Positions 16,766 through 26,563 of a stretch of 39,866 bases of DNA are shown here, one piece after another. The translations under genes and the position numbers were made by a program. Where the stretch lies: NCBI GenBank assembly GCA_947305645.1, contig CAMZEC010000017.1, positions 1 through 39,866 on the forward strand, read 5' to 3'. The notes beneath the pieces are model-generated. The model ran no database searches, was not told where the DNA came from, and was given only the letters and a program-made list of their open reading frames with translations. Within the stretch, counting starts at the first letter, position 1. The number at the start of each line of letters is the position of its first letter. This DNA comes from an uncultured Bacteroidales bacterium. GTDB taxonomy: Bacteria > Bacteroidota > Bacteroidia > Bacteroidales > UBA932.

Positions 16766-16800
16766 GTCGTTCCGACTAACGCCCGCAAACGGGCTACACG
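16766..16800. repeat. 35-bp hairpin repeat, copy 2
   Basis: Exact copy of 16690-16724, offset by 76 bp. It ends 17 bp before the asd -33 box. Confidence 0.85.
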
Positions 16801-16816
16801 GAGCTGCCGCAATTCC

Positions 16817-16848
16817 GTTGGAAATAAGCATAAGAATTGTTATATTTG
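16817..16848 (+). promoter_or_regulatory. Promoter of the asd operon
   Basis: GTTG (16817-16820), 20 nt, then TATATTTG (16841-16848). Only 6 nt separate the box from the asd ATG, predicting a leaderless or near-leaderless mRNA. Confidence 0.65.
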
Positions 16849-16854
16849 CAGAAT

Positions 16855-17856
16855 ATGAAAGTAGCTATTGTTGGTGCCAGCGGAGCAGTTGGCCAGGAAT
16901 TCCTTAAAGTGCTGGAAGAGAGAAACTTCCCCATTGATGAACTCTTATTGTTCGGCTCTGAGCGCAGCGCCGGGCGAAAGTATAAGTTTAAAGGTAAAGA
17001 ATACGAAGTCCGCCTGCTGCAGCATAACGATGACTTCAAGGGAGTAGACTTCGCCTTTACTTCCGCCGGGGCATCAACGTCCAAAGAATTTGCCGGAACC
17101 ATAACTAAATACGGAGCTGTAATGATCGACAATTCATCCGCTTTCAGGATGGATGCCGACGTTCCCCTCGTTGTCCCCGAGTGCAATGCAGAAGACGCTC
17201 TCAACAGGCCCCGCGGCATAATCGCCAACCCCAACTGCACCACCATCATGATGGTCGTAGTGCTTAAACCAATTGAGCAGCTATCGCATATAACGCGCAT
17301 ACATGTAGCAAGTTACCAGTCCGCCTCCGGCGCTGGAGCCCAAGCTATGGCAGAGCTCGAGCAGCAATATAAGGAGCTGGTGGAGGGCAAGCCGGTAACC
17401 GTGAACAAGTTTGCATATCAGCTCGCCTACAACGTCATCCCGCAGATAGACGTATTCCAGGACAACGGCTACACTAAGGAGGAAATGAAGATGTTCAACG
17501 AGACACGTAAGATACTCCACTCCGACGTCCGCTGTTCGGCAATGTGCGTACGTATCTCCGCCCTTCGCTCCCACTCGGAAGCCGTATGGATCGAAACGGA
17601 GAAGCCTCTCGACGTCAAACAGGTGCAGGAGGCTTTGGCCGTGGCTCCCGGAGTCACCCTCCAGGATGACCCCGCCACCAGGACCTATCCCATGCCTCTT
17701 TTCACCGGCGGCAAGGACGACGTTTATGTAGGGCGCGTGCGCAAGGATCTTGCCGACGAAAACGGCATCACCCTCTGGCTCTCAGGAGACCAGATTAAGA
17801 AAGGAGCCGCCCTCAATGCGGTACAGATTGCAGAATATCTAATCAGCAGGAAATAA
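16855..17856 (+). CDS. asd: Aspartate-semialdehyde dehydrogenase
   Basis: 333 residues. NADPH-dependent reduction of L-aspartyl-4-phosphate to aspartate semialdehyde, the branch point to lysine/diaminopimelate, threonine and methionine. The nucleotide-binding loop GASGAVG is at 7-13, the SAGAS segment at about 70-74, the catalytic cysteine is Cys128 in NPNCTT, and the [13 protein letters not shown] block follows. The ATG at 16855 is chosen over an in-frame TTG at 16837, which precedes the -7 box. It appears to be the first gene of a five-gene operon (asd, aminotransferase, antiporter, trpS, asnA) with gaps of 1, 3, 12 and -4 nt. Confidence 0.96.
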   Translation: MKVAIVGASGAVGQEFLKVLEERNFPIDELLLFGSERSAGRKYKFKGKEYEVRLLQHNDDFKGVDFAFTSAGASTSKEFAGTITKYGAVMIDNSSAFRMDADVPLVVPECNAEDALNRPRGIIANPNCTTIMMVVVLKPIEQLSHITRIHVASYQSASGAGAQAMAELEQQYKELVEGKPVTVNKFAYQLAYNVIPQIDVFQDNGYTKEEMKMFNETRKILHSDVRCSAMCVRISALRSHSEAVWIETEKPLDVKQVQEALAVAPGVTLQDDPATRTYPMPLFTGGKDDVYVGRVRKDLADENGITLWLSGDQIKKGAALNAVQIAEYLISRK

Positions 17857-17857
17857 T

Positions 17858-19057
17858 ATGTTGAAAGTATCACCCCGGGCAAAGGAAATGCCCGCTTCGG
17901 CAATCCGCAAGCTCGTCCCCTTCTCGGAAGCCGCGGAAGCCTCAGGAGTCAAGGTGTACCACCTGAACGTCGGCGCCCCCGACATCAAATCCCCCGACTG
18001 CGCAACCAGGGCCGTCAGCACCCGCTGCAACGGCATGCATCATCTGTCCTACACCCACTCCGCAGGCCTCATGGAGCTTCGCAAGGGCATGGTCGAAAAG
18101 TACTACCGCAAACTCGGGTTCGACATCGGGATTTCCCAGCTGCTGATTACTGTCGGAGGAAGCGAGGCCTTTGCATCCGCGATGCAGATCGCTGCAGGCC
18201 AGGGCGATGAAATAATAGTAGTAGAGCCTTTTTACACCAACTATCAGACATACGCCTTCCTGAACGGAATAACCTTGAAGGCTGTGCACTCAGATATAAG
18301 GGAAGGATTCAAAGTACCCGACATTTCGGAATTCGAAAAGATACTCACTCCAGCGACGAAGGCCGTTCTGATCAGCAACCCCTGCAATCCTTCCGGAAAG
18401 CTTTTTACAAAAGATGAAATGCTTGCCATCGGAGACTTTTGCCGCCGTCACGACCTGTTCCTGATTTGCGATGAAGTCTACAGGGAGTTCTGCTACACTG
18501 ACGAGCCCTACTTCAGCGCACTCGAGATTCCCGGCTGCGAACAGAACGTAATAATCGTGGATTCCGTTTCCAAGCGTTACAACCTTTGCGGAGCACGCAT
18601 AGGATGCATAATATCAAGGAACGAAGAAGTCATGGCCTGCGCCCTTAAATACGCTCAGGCAAGGCTCTGCCCCCCTGTCCTTGGCCAGTATGCCGCAATC
18701 GGCGCTCTGGACACGCCTGATTCCTATTTCCAGGAAGTGCGGGAAGAGTACATTCGCCGCAGGGACTGCGCAGTCGAAGCTCTGAACGCCATGCCTGGTG
18801 TGTTTTCTCCCATGCCCTACGGAGCCTTCTACACAGTTGCCGAACTGCCGGTAGACAGCGCCGAGAATTTCGCAAAATGGCTGCTCACCGATTTCCGTAT
18901 GGACAATGAGACCCTGATGATAACCCCGGCCGCATCTTTCTACAAAACTCCCGGCGCCGGTCTTAAGCACGCCCGTATTGCTTATGTACTCGAAGTGCCT
19001 CAGCTGCGACGGGCAATGAACCTGCTTGCAAACGCTTTAAGCGAGTATAACAAATAA
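17858..19057 (+). CDS. Class I/II PLP aminotransferase, probably aspartate aminotransferase-like
   Basis: 399 residues. A fold-type I aminotransferase. Key residues are the NVGAPD motif (37-42), Asn174 in SNPCNPSG, Asp205 and Tyr208 in CDEVY, the PLP lysine Lys239 in SVSKRYNLCGARIG, and Arg247. The SKR(Y/F)xxCGAR form is usual in the Bacteroidota AspC-like proteins I recall. Starting 1 nt after asd and in an operon with asnA, it most plausibly forms or uses aspartate by transamination with 2-oxoglutarate; the amino-donor range is inferred. An LL-diaminopimelate aminotransferase role is less likely on sequence but not excluded. It is not an alpha-oxoamine synthase, so it is not the sulfonolipid acyltransferase. 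Confidence 0.88.
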   Translation: MLKVSPRAKEMPASAIRKLVPFSEAAEASGVKVYHLNVGAPDIKSPDCATRAVSTRCNGMHHLSYTHSAGLMELRKGMVEKYYRKLGFDIGISQLLITVGGSEAFASAMQIAAGQGDEIIVVEPFYTNYQTYAFLNGITLKAVHSDIREGFKVPDISEFEKILTPATKAVLISNPCNPSGKLFTKDEMLAIGDFCRRHDLFLICDEVYREFCYTDEPYFSALEIPGCEQNVIIVDSVSKRYNLCGARIGCIISRNEEVMACALKYAQARLCPPVLGQYAAIGALDTPDSYFQEVREEYIRRRDCAVEALNAMPGVFSPMPYGAFYTVAELPVDSAENFAKWLLTDFRMDNETLMITPAASFYKTPGAGLKHARIAYVLEVPQLRRAMNLLANALSEYNK

Positions 19058-19060
19058 CAG

Positions 19061-21316
19061 ATGTCAGAAGAAATCAACCTGGTCAGGGACCTTGCCCTTA
19101 TCCTTATAGCAGCAGGAGTGTTCACGGTCATTTCCCGTGCACTCAAGCAGCCACTTATCCTGGGATATATAATTGCGGGCTTCCTTATCAGTCCCCACCT
19201 GGACTTTTTCCCTAACATCAGCAGCACCGAGTCAGTCAAGCAATGGTCCGAACTGGGAATCATATTCCTGCTCTTCGCTCTCGGTCTGGAGTTCAGCTTC
19301 AAACGTCTCCTTAAAGTCGGCAGCAGCGCACTGATTACCTGCGGGACCAACTGCCTGGGGATGTTTATAGTCGGCATAATTGTCGGCAACGCCCTTGGCT
19401 GGACCACCATGGAGAGCACCTTCCTGGGCGGTCTGCTGTCCATGAGCTCGACAACCATAATAATAAAGACCTATGATGACCTGGGCCTTAAGCAGAAACC
19501 TTATGCGGGCCTCGTGTTCGGCGTGCTTGTGGTAGAAGACCTGGTTGCAGTGTTGCTCATGGTGCTGCTCTCCACCATGGCCGTCTCCAACAAGTTTGCC
19601 GGCGGCGAAATGATTCTCAGCCTGGCCCGACTGGCATTTTTTCTGATTTTATGGTTCCTGATAGGCATTTATGTCATACCTATCTTGCTGAAAAAGGCCA
19701 AGAAATACCTTAATGACGAGATACTGCTTATTATCTCCATCGGCCTGTGCTTCGGCATGGTGACACTCGCCTCGCTCGCAGGCTTTTCGACAGCACTCGG
19801 AGCCTTCGTAATGGGCTCCATACTCGCGGAGACCATAGAAGCAGAACGGATAGAAAATTTGCTGAAGAGCATCAAGAACCTCTTCGGCGCCATATTCTTC
19901 GTTTCCGTGGGCATGATGATTGACCCGGCGATAATTGGGGCCCACTGGGGAACCATCCTGATACTTGCCGTTGTGGCCATGGGAGGCATACTCACCTTCG
20001 CAACCACTGGCGCCCTGCTTGCCGGCAAGGGACTTGATACCGCGGTGCATACCGGCTTCAGCCTTGCGCAACTCGGAGAATTCGGCTTCATCATTGCCAG
20101 CCTGGGGTGCAGTCTGGGTGTCATGAGGGACTTTATCTATCCGGTTATCATAACGGTATCAGTAATAACAGCCTTTACCACCCCTTATATGATAAAGGCG
20201 GCCAATCCAGTCAGCAACTGGCTTCAGAGGGTGTTGCCGGCAAATTTCCTGGCCAAAATCAATCCTTCCCAGACAGTCTCGGGCAGTTCATCGGCAGCAG
20301 AATACAATACTTGGGCGCAACTGCTCAAAAGCTATTTCATCCGTGTAGTATTGTACGGTGTGATTTTGCTCGCCATACTCCTGTCCTTCCCTAAACTGCT
20401 TGACGGACTATCCCTTAAGCTGATACCCGACATAAGCGAAAAGCTGCGCCATACAATATGCCTGGTGATTGAGCTTGTTGTAATGACTCCGTTCCTGTAC
20501 GGCCTGGCCATAACCAACGGCAGCATAGGCAAGCATGCATCCAAATTGTTGAAAGAAAAAGCGTCAAACCGCTGGCCCATCCTGTCCCTTCTGGTGCTGC
20601 GCATCCTGATCGCCATTGCTTTTATCATAGCTGCCATTACCAGCTACTTCCAACTCGGCGCCTGGGGCGTTCTAATGGTTATCGGCGCAGGAATGGTCGT
20701 CTTTTCAACTGCAAAACTGACCTTCAAGCGTTTCTCCGGACTGGAAAAGCGTTTCATAGAAAACTTCAACGAGAAGGAAGAGATGGAGAAGAAGATGACG
20801 CCGGTTACGTCTTCCGTTAAAGAGAAAATGGGCAGATACAACATCCACACTGCTATAGTCGAAGTCTCACCAGACTTCGCTTATATTGGCAAGTCCCTTC
20901 GCGAGATGCCCTTCCGGAAGAACTCCGGCATCAATATCATAAAGATTCAAAGGGGAAACAAGAACATACACATTCCTTCCGGAGACGAGCCGGTGTATCC
21001 TCACGACAGGCTTATAGCTGTAGGCACAGACGCACAGATAGAGTCCTTCAAAGCTATCGTTGAAGACAATACCGTACATACCCCCGCAGATGCCGATTCA
21101 AATTTCACCGTCAAGATGTATCAGCTCGGGCCGCAATCGTTCCTGACAGGTAAAACACTTAAAGAAAGCGATATGCGCAAGAGCGGATGCATGGTAATAA
21201 GCGTCCTTCACGGCGATAACTTTTATACCAATCCGGGGGCAGACTACCTCTTCAATGCCGGCGACACCGTATGGATAGCCGGAGAAGATGCATCCTGCGA
21301 CTGGTTCCTAAAATAG
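19061..21316 (+). CDS. Kef-type cation/proton antiporter (CPA2) with two C-terminal TrkA-C-like domains
   Basis: 751 residues. The N-terminal half (about 5-385) is a CPA2 sodium/proton-exchanger domain with about 12 helices. It includes LGYIIAGFLISP, FLLFALGLEFSF, the SMSSTTIIIKTYDDLG stretch and the ion-binding Asp in VLVVEDLVAVLL. Four further hydrophobic segments lie at about 425-555. The C-terminus has two regulatory RCK_C/TrkA-C-like domains: about 595-675 (IHTAIVEVSPDFAYIGKSL) and about 685-751 (LTGKTLKESDMRKSGCMVIS). No NAD-binding TrkA-N domain is present. Such proteins exchange K+ or Na+ for H+ at the inner membrane; the ion is not predictable. It sits 3 nt after the aminotransferase gene. 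Confidence 0.9.
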   Translation: MSEEINLVRDLALILIAAGVFTVISRALKQPLILGYIIAGFLISPHLDFFPNISSTESVKQWSELGIIFLLFALGLEFSFKRLLKVGSSALITCGTNCLGMFIVGIIVGNALGWTTMESTFLGGLLSMSSTTIIIKTYDDLGLKQKPYAGLVFGVLVVEDLVAVLLMVLLSTMAVSNKFAGGEMILSLARLAFFLILWFLIGIYVIPILLKKAKKYLNDEILLIISIGLCFGMVTLASLAGFSTALGAFVMGSILAETIEAERIENLLKSIKNLFGAIFFVSVGMMIDPAIIGAHWGTILILAVVAMGGILTFATTGALLAGKGLDTAVHTGFSLAQLGEFGFIIASLGCSLGVMRDFIYPVIITVSVITAFTTPYMIKAANPVSNWLQRVLPANFLAKINPSQTVSGSSSAAEYNTWAQLLKSYFIRVVLYGVILLAILLSFPKLLDGLSLKLIPDISEKLRHTICLVIELVVMTPFLYGLAITNGSIGKHASKLLKEKASNRWPILSLLVLRILIAIAFIIAAITSYFQLGAWGVLMVIGAGMVVFSTAKLTFKRFSGLEKRFIENFNEKEEMEKKMTPVTSSVKEKMGRYNIHTAIVEVSPDFAYIGKSLREMPFRKNSGINIIKIQRGNKNIHIPSGDEPVYPHDRLIAVGTDAQIESFKAIVEDNTVHTPADADSNFTVKMYQLGPQSFLTGKTLKESDMRKSGCMVISVLHGDNFYTNPGADYLFNAGDTVWIAGEDASCDWFLK

Positions 21317-21328
21317 ACAGCGAACTAT

Positions 21329-22450
21329 ATGGAAAAGATAATACTTACTGGCGACCGACCTACCGGCAGACTCCACCTGGGCCATTATGTAGGCTCACTC
21401 AGAAGACGTGTGGAGCTTCAGAATTCCGGAGAATTCGATAAGATTTTTATAATGATTGCCGACGCCCAGGCGCTTACAGACAATGCCGACAACCCCGAGA
21501 AAGTGCGCCAGAACATCATTCAGGTGGCTTTGGATTACCTTTCGGCGGGCCTGGACCCTTCCAAGGTCAATATCTGTATACAGTCCCTGATTCCGCAGCT
21601 GACGGAGCTCACCTTCTATTATATGAATCTGGTGACTGTTCAGCGTCTGCAGCGCAATCCTACCGTAAAGCAGGAAATAAAGCTTCGTGGTTTCTCGGAG
21701 ACCGACGACGGATCCGACAACAAAGCCGGCACTCCGGTAGGCTTCTTCTGCTACCCTATCAGCCAGGCAGCCGACATTACCGCATTCAAGGCTACCACCG
21801 TACCGGTAGGCGAGGATCAGGAGCCCATGCTTGAGCAGTGTCGCGAGATAGTGCGTAAATTCAATTCCGTTTACGGCCCTACCCTTGTAGAACCCGACAT
21901 ACTTCTCCCGGACAATGCTGCATGCATGCGCCTTCCAGGCACCGACGGCAAGGCTAAAATGAGCAAGTCTCTGGGTAACTGTATCTATCTGTCTGATTCC
22001 GAAGAGGAAGTGACCCGCAAGGTAAAAGGCATGTTCACCGACCCCGGGCATCTCCAGGTCTGTGATCCCGGTAAGGTCGAAGGCAACCCCGTCTTCACCT
22101 ATCTGGACGCCTTCTGCAAGCCCGGGCACTTCGACAAGTTCGGTTCATGCTTCGTGGGCAAGAAGTCCAGCTTCGAGTTCCATTCGCTGGATGAAGTCAA
22201 GGCTCAGTACCGCGCAGGCGGCCTGGGCGATATGATGATCAAGAACTTCCTCGCGGCCATACTCAACGACACCCTCGAACCCATGCGGCAGCGGCGCGCA
22301 GAGCTTGAAAAGGACCTTCCAGCCGTATGGGGGATACTCCGGAAAGGCACGGAAGAGGCTGTAAAGGTGGCTTCCGCGACCCTGGCGGACGTCCGCAAAT
22401 CCATGCGCATCGATTATTTTAACGACAGTGAACTTACAGGCCTGAAATGA
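21329..22450 (+). CDS. trpS: Tryptophan-tRNA ligase TrpRS
   Basis: 373 residues. A class I aminoacyl-tRNA synthetase charging tRNA-Trp. The ATP-binding signatures are HLGH (16-19) in [16 protein letters not shown] and KMSKS (210-214). Other family features are NPTVKQEI and [16 protein letters not shown]. It is longer than the ~330 residues of many bacterial TrpRS, with an insertion around 120-135 and an extended C-terminus, as in other Bacteroidota (from memory). The end overlaps asnA in ATGA. Trp codons or a T-box-like leader were not seen upstream; the 12-nt gap to the antiporter gene indicates cotranscription. Confidence 0.95.
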   Translation: MEKIILTGDRPTGRLHLGHYVGSLRRRVELQNSGEFDKIFIMIADAQALTDNADNPEKVRQNIIQVALDYLSAGLDPSKVNICIQSLIPQLTELTFYYMNLVTVQRLQRNPTVKQEIKLRGFSETDDGSDNKAGTPVGFFCYPISQAADITAFKATTVPVGEDQEPMLEQCREIVRKFNSVYGPTLVEPDILLPDNAACMRLPGTDGKAKMSKSLGNCIYLSDSEEEVTRKVKGMFTDPGHLQVCDPGKVEGNPVFTYLDAFCKPGHFDKFGSCFVGKKSSFEFHSLDEVKAQYRAGGLGDMMIKNFLAAILNDTLEPMRQRRAELEKDLPAVWGILRKGTEEAVKVASATLADVRKSMRIDYFNDSELTGLK

Positions 22451-23484
22451 GTTATCTGATACTGCCAAAGGGCTACAAGTCTGCCCTCACACCCGATGAG
22501 ACCGAGCGCGGAATCAAACTGGTGAAAGACTTTTTCCAGCAGAGCCTGGCCAAGTCCCTCAGCCTGCGCCGAGTTACAGCCCCTCTGTTCGTGCTTAAAG
22601 GACAAGGTATCAACGACGACCTGAGCGGAGTCGAACGGGCCGTTACATTTCCCGTGAAGGACCTCGATGACGCACGCGCAGAAGTCGTTCATTCCCTCGC
22701 AAAATGGAAAAGGCTGAGCCTGGCCGAGTACAAAATACGCCCGGGACACGGCATATACACCGATATGAATGCCATACGTGCCGACGAAAACCTGGGCAAC
22801 TTGCATTCTCTTTATGTGGACCAGTGGGACTGGGAAAGGACCATGACGACCGGCCAGCGCAACCTTCGGTTCCTGAAGCAGATAGTACGCAAGATATACG
22901 GAAGCCTGCTTGATACGGAGCTCTTCATCCGCACCTGCTACCCCCAGCTGAAGCCCTTCCTCTCCCCTTCCATCCATTTCATCCATGCGGAAGAGCTGCT
23001 GCAGATGTACCCCAATCTGGACGCCAAAGCCCGCGAGGATGCCATCTGCCGCAAGTACGGAAGCGTATTCATCATAGGTATCGGAGGAGAGCTGAGCGAC
23101 GGCAAGCCGCACGACTTGAGGGCCCCCGACTACGACGACTGGAGCACACCGAACGAAGATGGCTACAAAGGCTTGAACGGCGACCTGCTGGTCTGGAACC
23201 CCATACTCGGAAGAGCTTTCGAGCTCTCGTCCATGGGCATCAGGGTAGATGCAGCCGCAATGAAACGTCAGTTGGAAATCTCCGGCAAGACAGAGCGCGA
23301 ACAGCTCTACTTCCACCGCCGCCTGCTTGCCGGTGAGCTGCCGCTGAGCATCGGAGGCGGTATAGGACAGTCACGCCTGTGCATGCTTTTCCTCCAGAAG
23401 GCGCACATTGGCGAGATACAGGCCAGCATCTGGCCGGAGGACCAGCGCCAGGCCTGCAAACGCGCCGGCATCAATCTTATCTGA
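22447..23484 (+). CDS. asnA: Aspartate-ammonia ligase (asparagine synthetase A)
   Basis: 345 residues. ATP-dependent amidation of aspartate with ammonia to asparagine, by a class II synthetase-like fold. Family stretches are [22 protein letters not shown] with [34 protein letters not shown] with [12 protein letters not shown], and the C-terminal [23 protein letters not shown]. Length is close to the family norm (about 330-345). The start overlaps the trpS stop by 4 nt, so it is probably translated from the asd operon transcript. Its stop abuts that of the convergent phosphoesterase gene with no gap. Confidence 0.96.
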   Translation: MSYLILPKGYKSALTPDETERGIKLVKDFFQQSLAKSLSLRRVTAPLFVLKGQGINDDLSGVERAVTFPVKDLDDARAEVVHSLAKWKRLSLAEYKIRPGHGIYTDMNAIRADENLGNLHSLYVDQWDWERTMTTGQRNLRFLKQIVRKIYGSLLDTELFIRTCYPQLKPFLSPSIHFIHAEELLQMYPNLDAKAREDAICRKYGSVFIIGIGGELSDGKPHDLRAPDYDDWSTPNEDGYKGLNGDLLVWNPILGRAFELSSMGIRVDAAAMKRQLEISGKTEREQLYFHRRLLAGELPLSIGGGIGQSRLCMLFLQKAHIGEIQASIWPEDQRQACKRAGINLI

Positions 23485-25086
23485 TCATTCTTCCCAGCCG
23501 GGAAGCACGGGATACTGCGGACGCTTTGCCAGTGCATCGTAATCGTCCGCAGTTGTTATCTTGCTGCAGCTGTACTTGCGTCCGCTGCGGTCGTAAACCA
23601 CGACCTTCACCTTTGAGGAAGGGTCTTTGAGGACGTATTTGAACATATGGTAGCACTTCGAACAATAGTTGTTGCGTGTGCTGCCCTGACTGTGACCGCG
23701 GCCCACGACGCCTACGTTATAGCCGATTGCCCACCAGTCCTTGCTGCCGTTGTAAGGAGCCTCATATTCGCCCGTGGCGGGCATAGGCTCGAGGCTGCCG
23801 GCCAGCTTGCCGTTCTCATAGACCTCCGAGCGCCAGCCTTCGTCCCAGTTCCATACGTTCACCAAAAGGGTGCCGGCACCATGCTCCAGACGGAACTCCT
23901 CGAACGGACCTCCGAATACCGAGTCGCCGCGATAGATGCGCATCTGGTAGTCATCTTTGAAGTTCTGACCCTTATAGATGTCGCCCACAACCTCATTGCC
24001 CCTTATCTTCCATACGGCATAGCCGTTGGGCGCGCCGTCTGCGCAGTTCTTGCTCCACCACCAGCAGCCCGACATGGCCCCGGCGACGAATTCACTCACG
24101 CCGTTGGGGTAATTAAGATGCTTTATGGTGTGAGTGTGGCCACTGACGATACGGGCGTGCTTACGGGCTGCAAGCATGTCCATAACCCGCCCCACGTTGG
24201 GCACCTTTGTATAAATACCTTCGAAAGGAATGTGGACGCAAAGGATGACCAGCTTGTCATCGGGCACCGCCGCCAGGTCCTGCTCCAGCCAGCTTACCTG
24301 CTCGTCGGTGAAGTCCCCGTGGTACTTGCCGGGTGCTCCGAAGCCCTCGAAGCAGACGTCGTGCATGGAAACAATGTGCGCGTCTCCCCTGTTGAAGGAA
24401 TAGTTCGCAGGGCCGAAAACGTCCTCGAAATAACGGTGGCGGCGCACGGAGATGTTTGGGCTGCCTGGCTCCACCGCCGTTAGCGGATATTCGAAGTCAT
24501 GATTGCCAACGGTCTGGAATACAGGCATTCCAGTTTTCTCCGCCGCGAACTCATCCCGTATGATAGAAAGGAGGTAGTTGGTGTTTCGATGCCCCTCGCT
24601 ATAGGCTATGTCGCCAAGGGTGATGGCGTAATCGGGTCCTTTGCACTTGCGGCCGTAAGCTTTCATGTCGGGAATTGCCTCTTCTGCCAGACGGCGAACA
24701 TGCCATACCCACTGGCATTGGGGATCTGCCACGAGGAAAAGATTGAACTCTTTTTCCGGACCGTTCTTGAGTGGTTCGAAGCAGAAGTTATACTCCGGTC
24801 TGTCTTCCAGTTTCTTGAAGAAACATGGCAGCCCCTGGCGCAGAGGAACAGCACAGTCCGACGGGATACTGACAAAAACGTAGTAGGCCTCCGGGATGCG
24901 GGGGAAACAGTATTTCCCTTCCTTGTCTGTAAGCACTACCTGATATCCGTCGGAAACGACTACTCCGGCCAGCGGTTTGCCGTCAACGGTGCTTACCATG
25001 CCCTTTACTTCCGTGGGCAGGGGCTTTCCGGCAAACAGCGCAATGCTTAATGCCAGACTTCCGATAACAAAGAACAACTTCTTCAT
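23485..25086 (-). CDS. Exported calcineurin-like metallophosphoesterase
   Basis: 533 residues. A signal peptide (MKKLFFVIGSLALSIALFAG) is followed by a beta-sandwich N-domain (about 24-105, MVSTVDGKPLAGVVVSDG). The metallophosphoesterase core (about 113-345) has metal motifs VADPQ (Asp121), GDIAYSEGH (Asp159), GNHD (194-197), His285 in VHIPFEG and GHTH (316-319). A C-terminal domain (about 365-520) completes the MetallophosN/MetallophosC architecture common in Bacteroidota. The first motif is DxQ rather than DxH, a variant I recall as usual in this subfamily. It abuts the transporter gene upstream and is the last gene of the operon. Substrate unknown; context suggests release of a phosphorylated polyol or sugar outside the inner membrane. 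Confidence 0.88.
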   Translation of the reverse strand: MKKLFFVIGSLALSIALFAGKPLPTEVKGMVSTVDGKPLAGVVVSDGYQVVLTDKEGKYCFPRIPEAYYVFVSIPSDCAVPLRQGLPCFFKKLEDRPEYNFCFEPLKNGPEKEFNLFLVADPQCQWVWHVRRLAEEAIPDMKAYGRKCKGPDYAITLGDIAYSEGHRNTNYLLSIIRDEFAAEKTGMPVFQTVGNHDFEYPLTAVEPGSPNISVRRHRYFEDVFGPANYSFNRGDAHIVSMHDVCFEGFGAPGKYHGDFTDEQVSWLEQDLAAVPDDKLVILCVHIPFEGIYTKVPNVGRVMDMLAARKHARIVSGHTHTIKHLNYPNGVSEFVAGAMSGCWWWSKNCADGAPNGYAVWKIRGNEVVGDIYKGQNFKDDYQMRIYRGDSVFGGPFEEFRLEHGAGTLLVNVWNWDEGWRSEVYENGKLAGSLEPMPATGEYEAPYNGSKDWWAIGYNVGVVGRGHSQGSTRNNYCSKCYHMFKYVLKDPSSKVKVVVYDRSGRKYSCSKITTADDYDALAKRPQYPVLPGWEE

Positions 25087-26562
25087 TTATACCTCTTTAT
25101 GCAAATCCTCATCAGAATAGCCAGTAGCCTTTGCCGTCCAAATCGTAGATACGGTAACAAGGCCAATAATAGCGCAGACGAATATGGTTACGTATGCTGC
25201 ATTCCAGCCATAGTGCTGGGCAATGTAACCGAAGCCGAAACCGGATACAATTGTGCTAAGGTAGCCGAAGATACCGAGAATGCCGTTGGCCGTAGCCGAG
25301 GCCCTGTTGGTGGCGTGCTGCGCAGCACAGATACCCAGGAGAGCCTGTGGGCCGTAAATACAGAAGCCCAGCAGGGTGAAAGGAATGAGCATTACCCACC
25401 ATGCCGCGGTAAGCGGCAGCATCCAGAATGCGGCAATGCACAAAGCTACGCCTACCATGCACACAACACATGTATGATGTGCCTTGCTCTTGAAAATATG
25501 ATCCGTGGCCCAGCCCCAGAAAATCATTCCCAGGTTGCCGCCTATGAGCTCAAACACCACGCAAAGAGTGGTGGCATTGGCCATGGAAAGACCCTTTGAT
25601 TCAGTAAGCAGAGTAGGTCCCCAGTCAAGAGCCGCAAAGCGCACTACATATACGAAAAAGTTGGTGACTGCAAGGGTCCATATAATGCGGTTGCCGTAAA
25701 CATGCTTATTCACGAAAGCTTTATGCTCGGCAGCCTCCTCAGGAGTTGTCACTATCGCCTTTTTCTTACCCACAACCTCGGGCAGACCGACATCTGAAGG
25801 GGAATCCTTCATAGTGAAGAATAGCCAGACAGAGCCAAGAACCGCCACGCCTGCAGGGATAAGGAAGCACCAGCGCCACGCCCCGAAGTGAGCGGCAAAA
25901 GCGGTGACTTTCTGCACGTTGGCAGGATCCGTCATGTCCAGATTAAGATTGGCGGTGATGGAAGCAACGGTCTCAGGATTCATGCTCAGGTCTATTCCCA
26001 GGTGAGGCATGACCAGCCAGCCGCAAAGGGCCATGGCGAGGCCGGCACCTATTGAGTGTGACATGTTCCAGATGCTCATCTTGGTAGCCAGCTCCTTGGG
26101 ATGAATCCACTGTGTCAGGGTCTTGGTACATGGAGGCACTCCCATACCCTGCAGGAAACCGTTAACCATCCAAAGCACGCCCATCACATATACCAGCACG
26201 GAGGCAATCGCGGCAGCGTCCCCCGCCTTGCCGGCAAGGGCCACTATCCATCCGGCAACCGCGTCGCTGGTACCGAACAATATGTTCACTATGGCGCACA
26301 GCATCAGCCCCAGGGCCATAACCTTGCGGGCGCTGTTGCGGTCGGTAATAATGCCCACCACATATCTGGACAGACCGTAAATTACGCCGTGAAGCGTCAG
26401 GAAAAGACCCAGCTGTGTCTTGGTAATGCCGAATTCGGCTCCGAGGCCAGGCATCGAGAAAGAGAAATTCTTGCGTACCAGATAAAACATGGCGTAACCT
26501 ATCATAGTCACGATGATGGTGCGCCACTGCCAGTACTTGAGCGATTTTGCAGTAGGTTTCAT
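25087..26562 (-). CDS. Organophosphate:phosphate antiporter (GlpT/UhpT-like MFS)
   Basis: 491 residues with about 12 transmembrane segments. The OPA-family N-terminal signature GYAMFYLVRKNFSFSMPGL (22-40) carries Arg30, equivalent to the phosphate-binding Arg of E. coli GlpT helix 1. The second binding arginine is in YVVRFAALDWGPTLL in the second half. Further features are YVVGIITDRNSARK and NGFLQGMGVPPCTKTLTQW. The family exchanges intracellular phosphate for sugar phosphates or glycerol 3-phosphate. It sits 1 nt after the AraM-like dehydrogenase gene and abuts the phosphoesterase gene, so its substrate is probably the dehydrogenase's substrate or a precursor (inference). Confidence 0.9.
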   Translation of the reverse strand: MKPTAKSLKYWQWRTIIVTMIGYAMFYLVRKNFSFSMPGLGAEFGITKTQLGLFLTLHGVIYGLSRYVVGIITDRNSARKVMALGLMLCAIVNILFGTSDAVAGWIVALAGKAGDAAAIASVLVYVMGVLWMVNGFLQGMGVPPCTKTLTQWIHPKELATKMSIWNMSHSIGAGLAMALCGWLVMPHLGIDLSMNPETVASITANLNLDMTDPANVQKVTAFAAHFGAWRWCFLIPAGVAVLGSVWLFFTMKDSPSDVGLPEVVGKKKAIVTTPEEAAEHKAFVNKHVYGNRIIWTLAVTNFFVYVVRFAALDWGPTLLTESKGLSMANATTLCVVFELIGGNLGMIFWGWATDHIFKSKAHHTCVVCMVGVALCIAAFWMLPLTAAWWVMLIPFTLLGFCIYGPQALLGICAAQHATNRASATANGILGIFGYLSTIVSGFGFGYIAQHYGWNAAYVTIFVCAIIGLVTVSTIWTAKATGYSDEDLHKEV

Positions 26563-26563
26563 A

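Larger units (their letters stand above)
16511..16854. other. 344-bp structured intergenic region between trmD and asd
   Basis: From left to right: an A/T-rich stretch (16511-16560) with AAAATATTTT; a strong promoter (16561-16591); a GC-poor stretch without ATG (16597-16660); a perfect 10-bp hairpin (16664-16689); a 35-bp sequence present twice (16690-16724 and 16766-16800); between the copies a C/T-rich tract containing the palindrome CCCTCGAGGG; and the asd promoter (16817-16848). No protein-coding frame is evident. It may encode a short non-coding transcript or a terminator/attenuator. Confidence 0.6.

Noticed and set aside
16690..16800. CRISPR array
   Set aside because: Only two copies of a 35-bp unit, 41 bp apart, with internal stems different from a CRISPR repeat and no cas genes nearby.
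16597..16854. Leader peptide with attenuation for the asd operon
   Set aside because: No ATG with a plausible short frame follows the upstream promoter, and no run of Lys, Thr, Met or Trp codons is visible.
17858..19057. Cysteate acyltransferase of sulfonolipid synthesis
   Set aside because: Sequence fits an aspartate-type aminotransferase (NPCNPSG, SVSKRYNLCGAR) rather than an alpha-oxoamine synthase, and context is aspartate metabolism.
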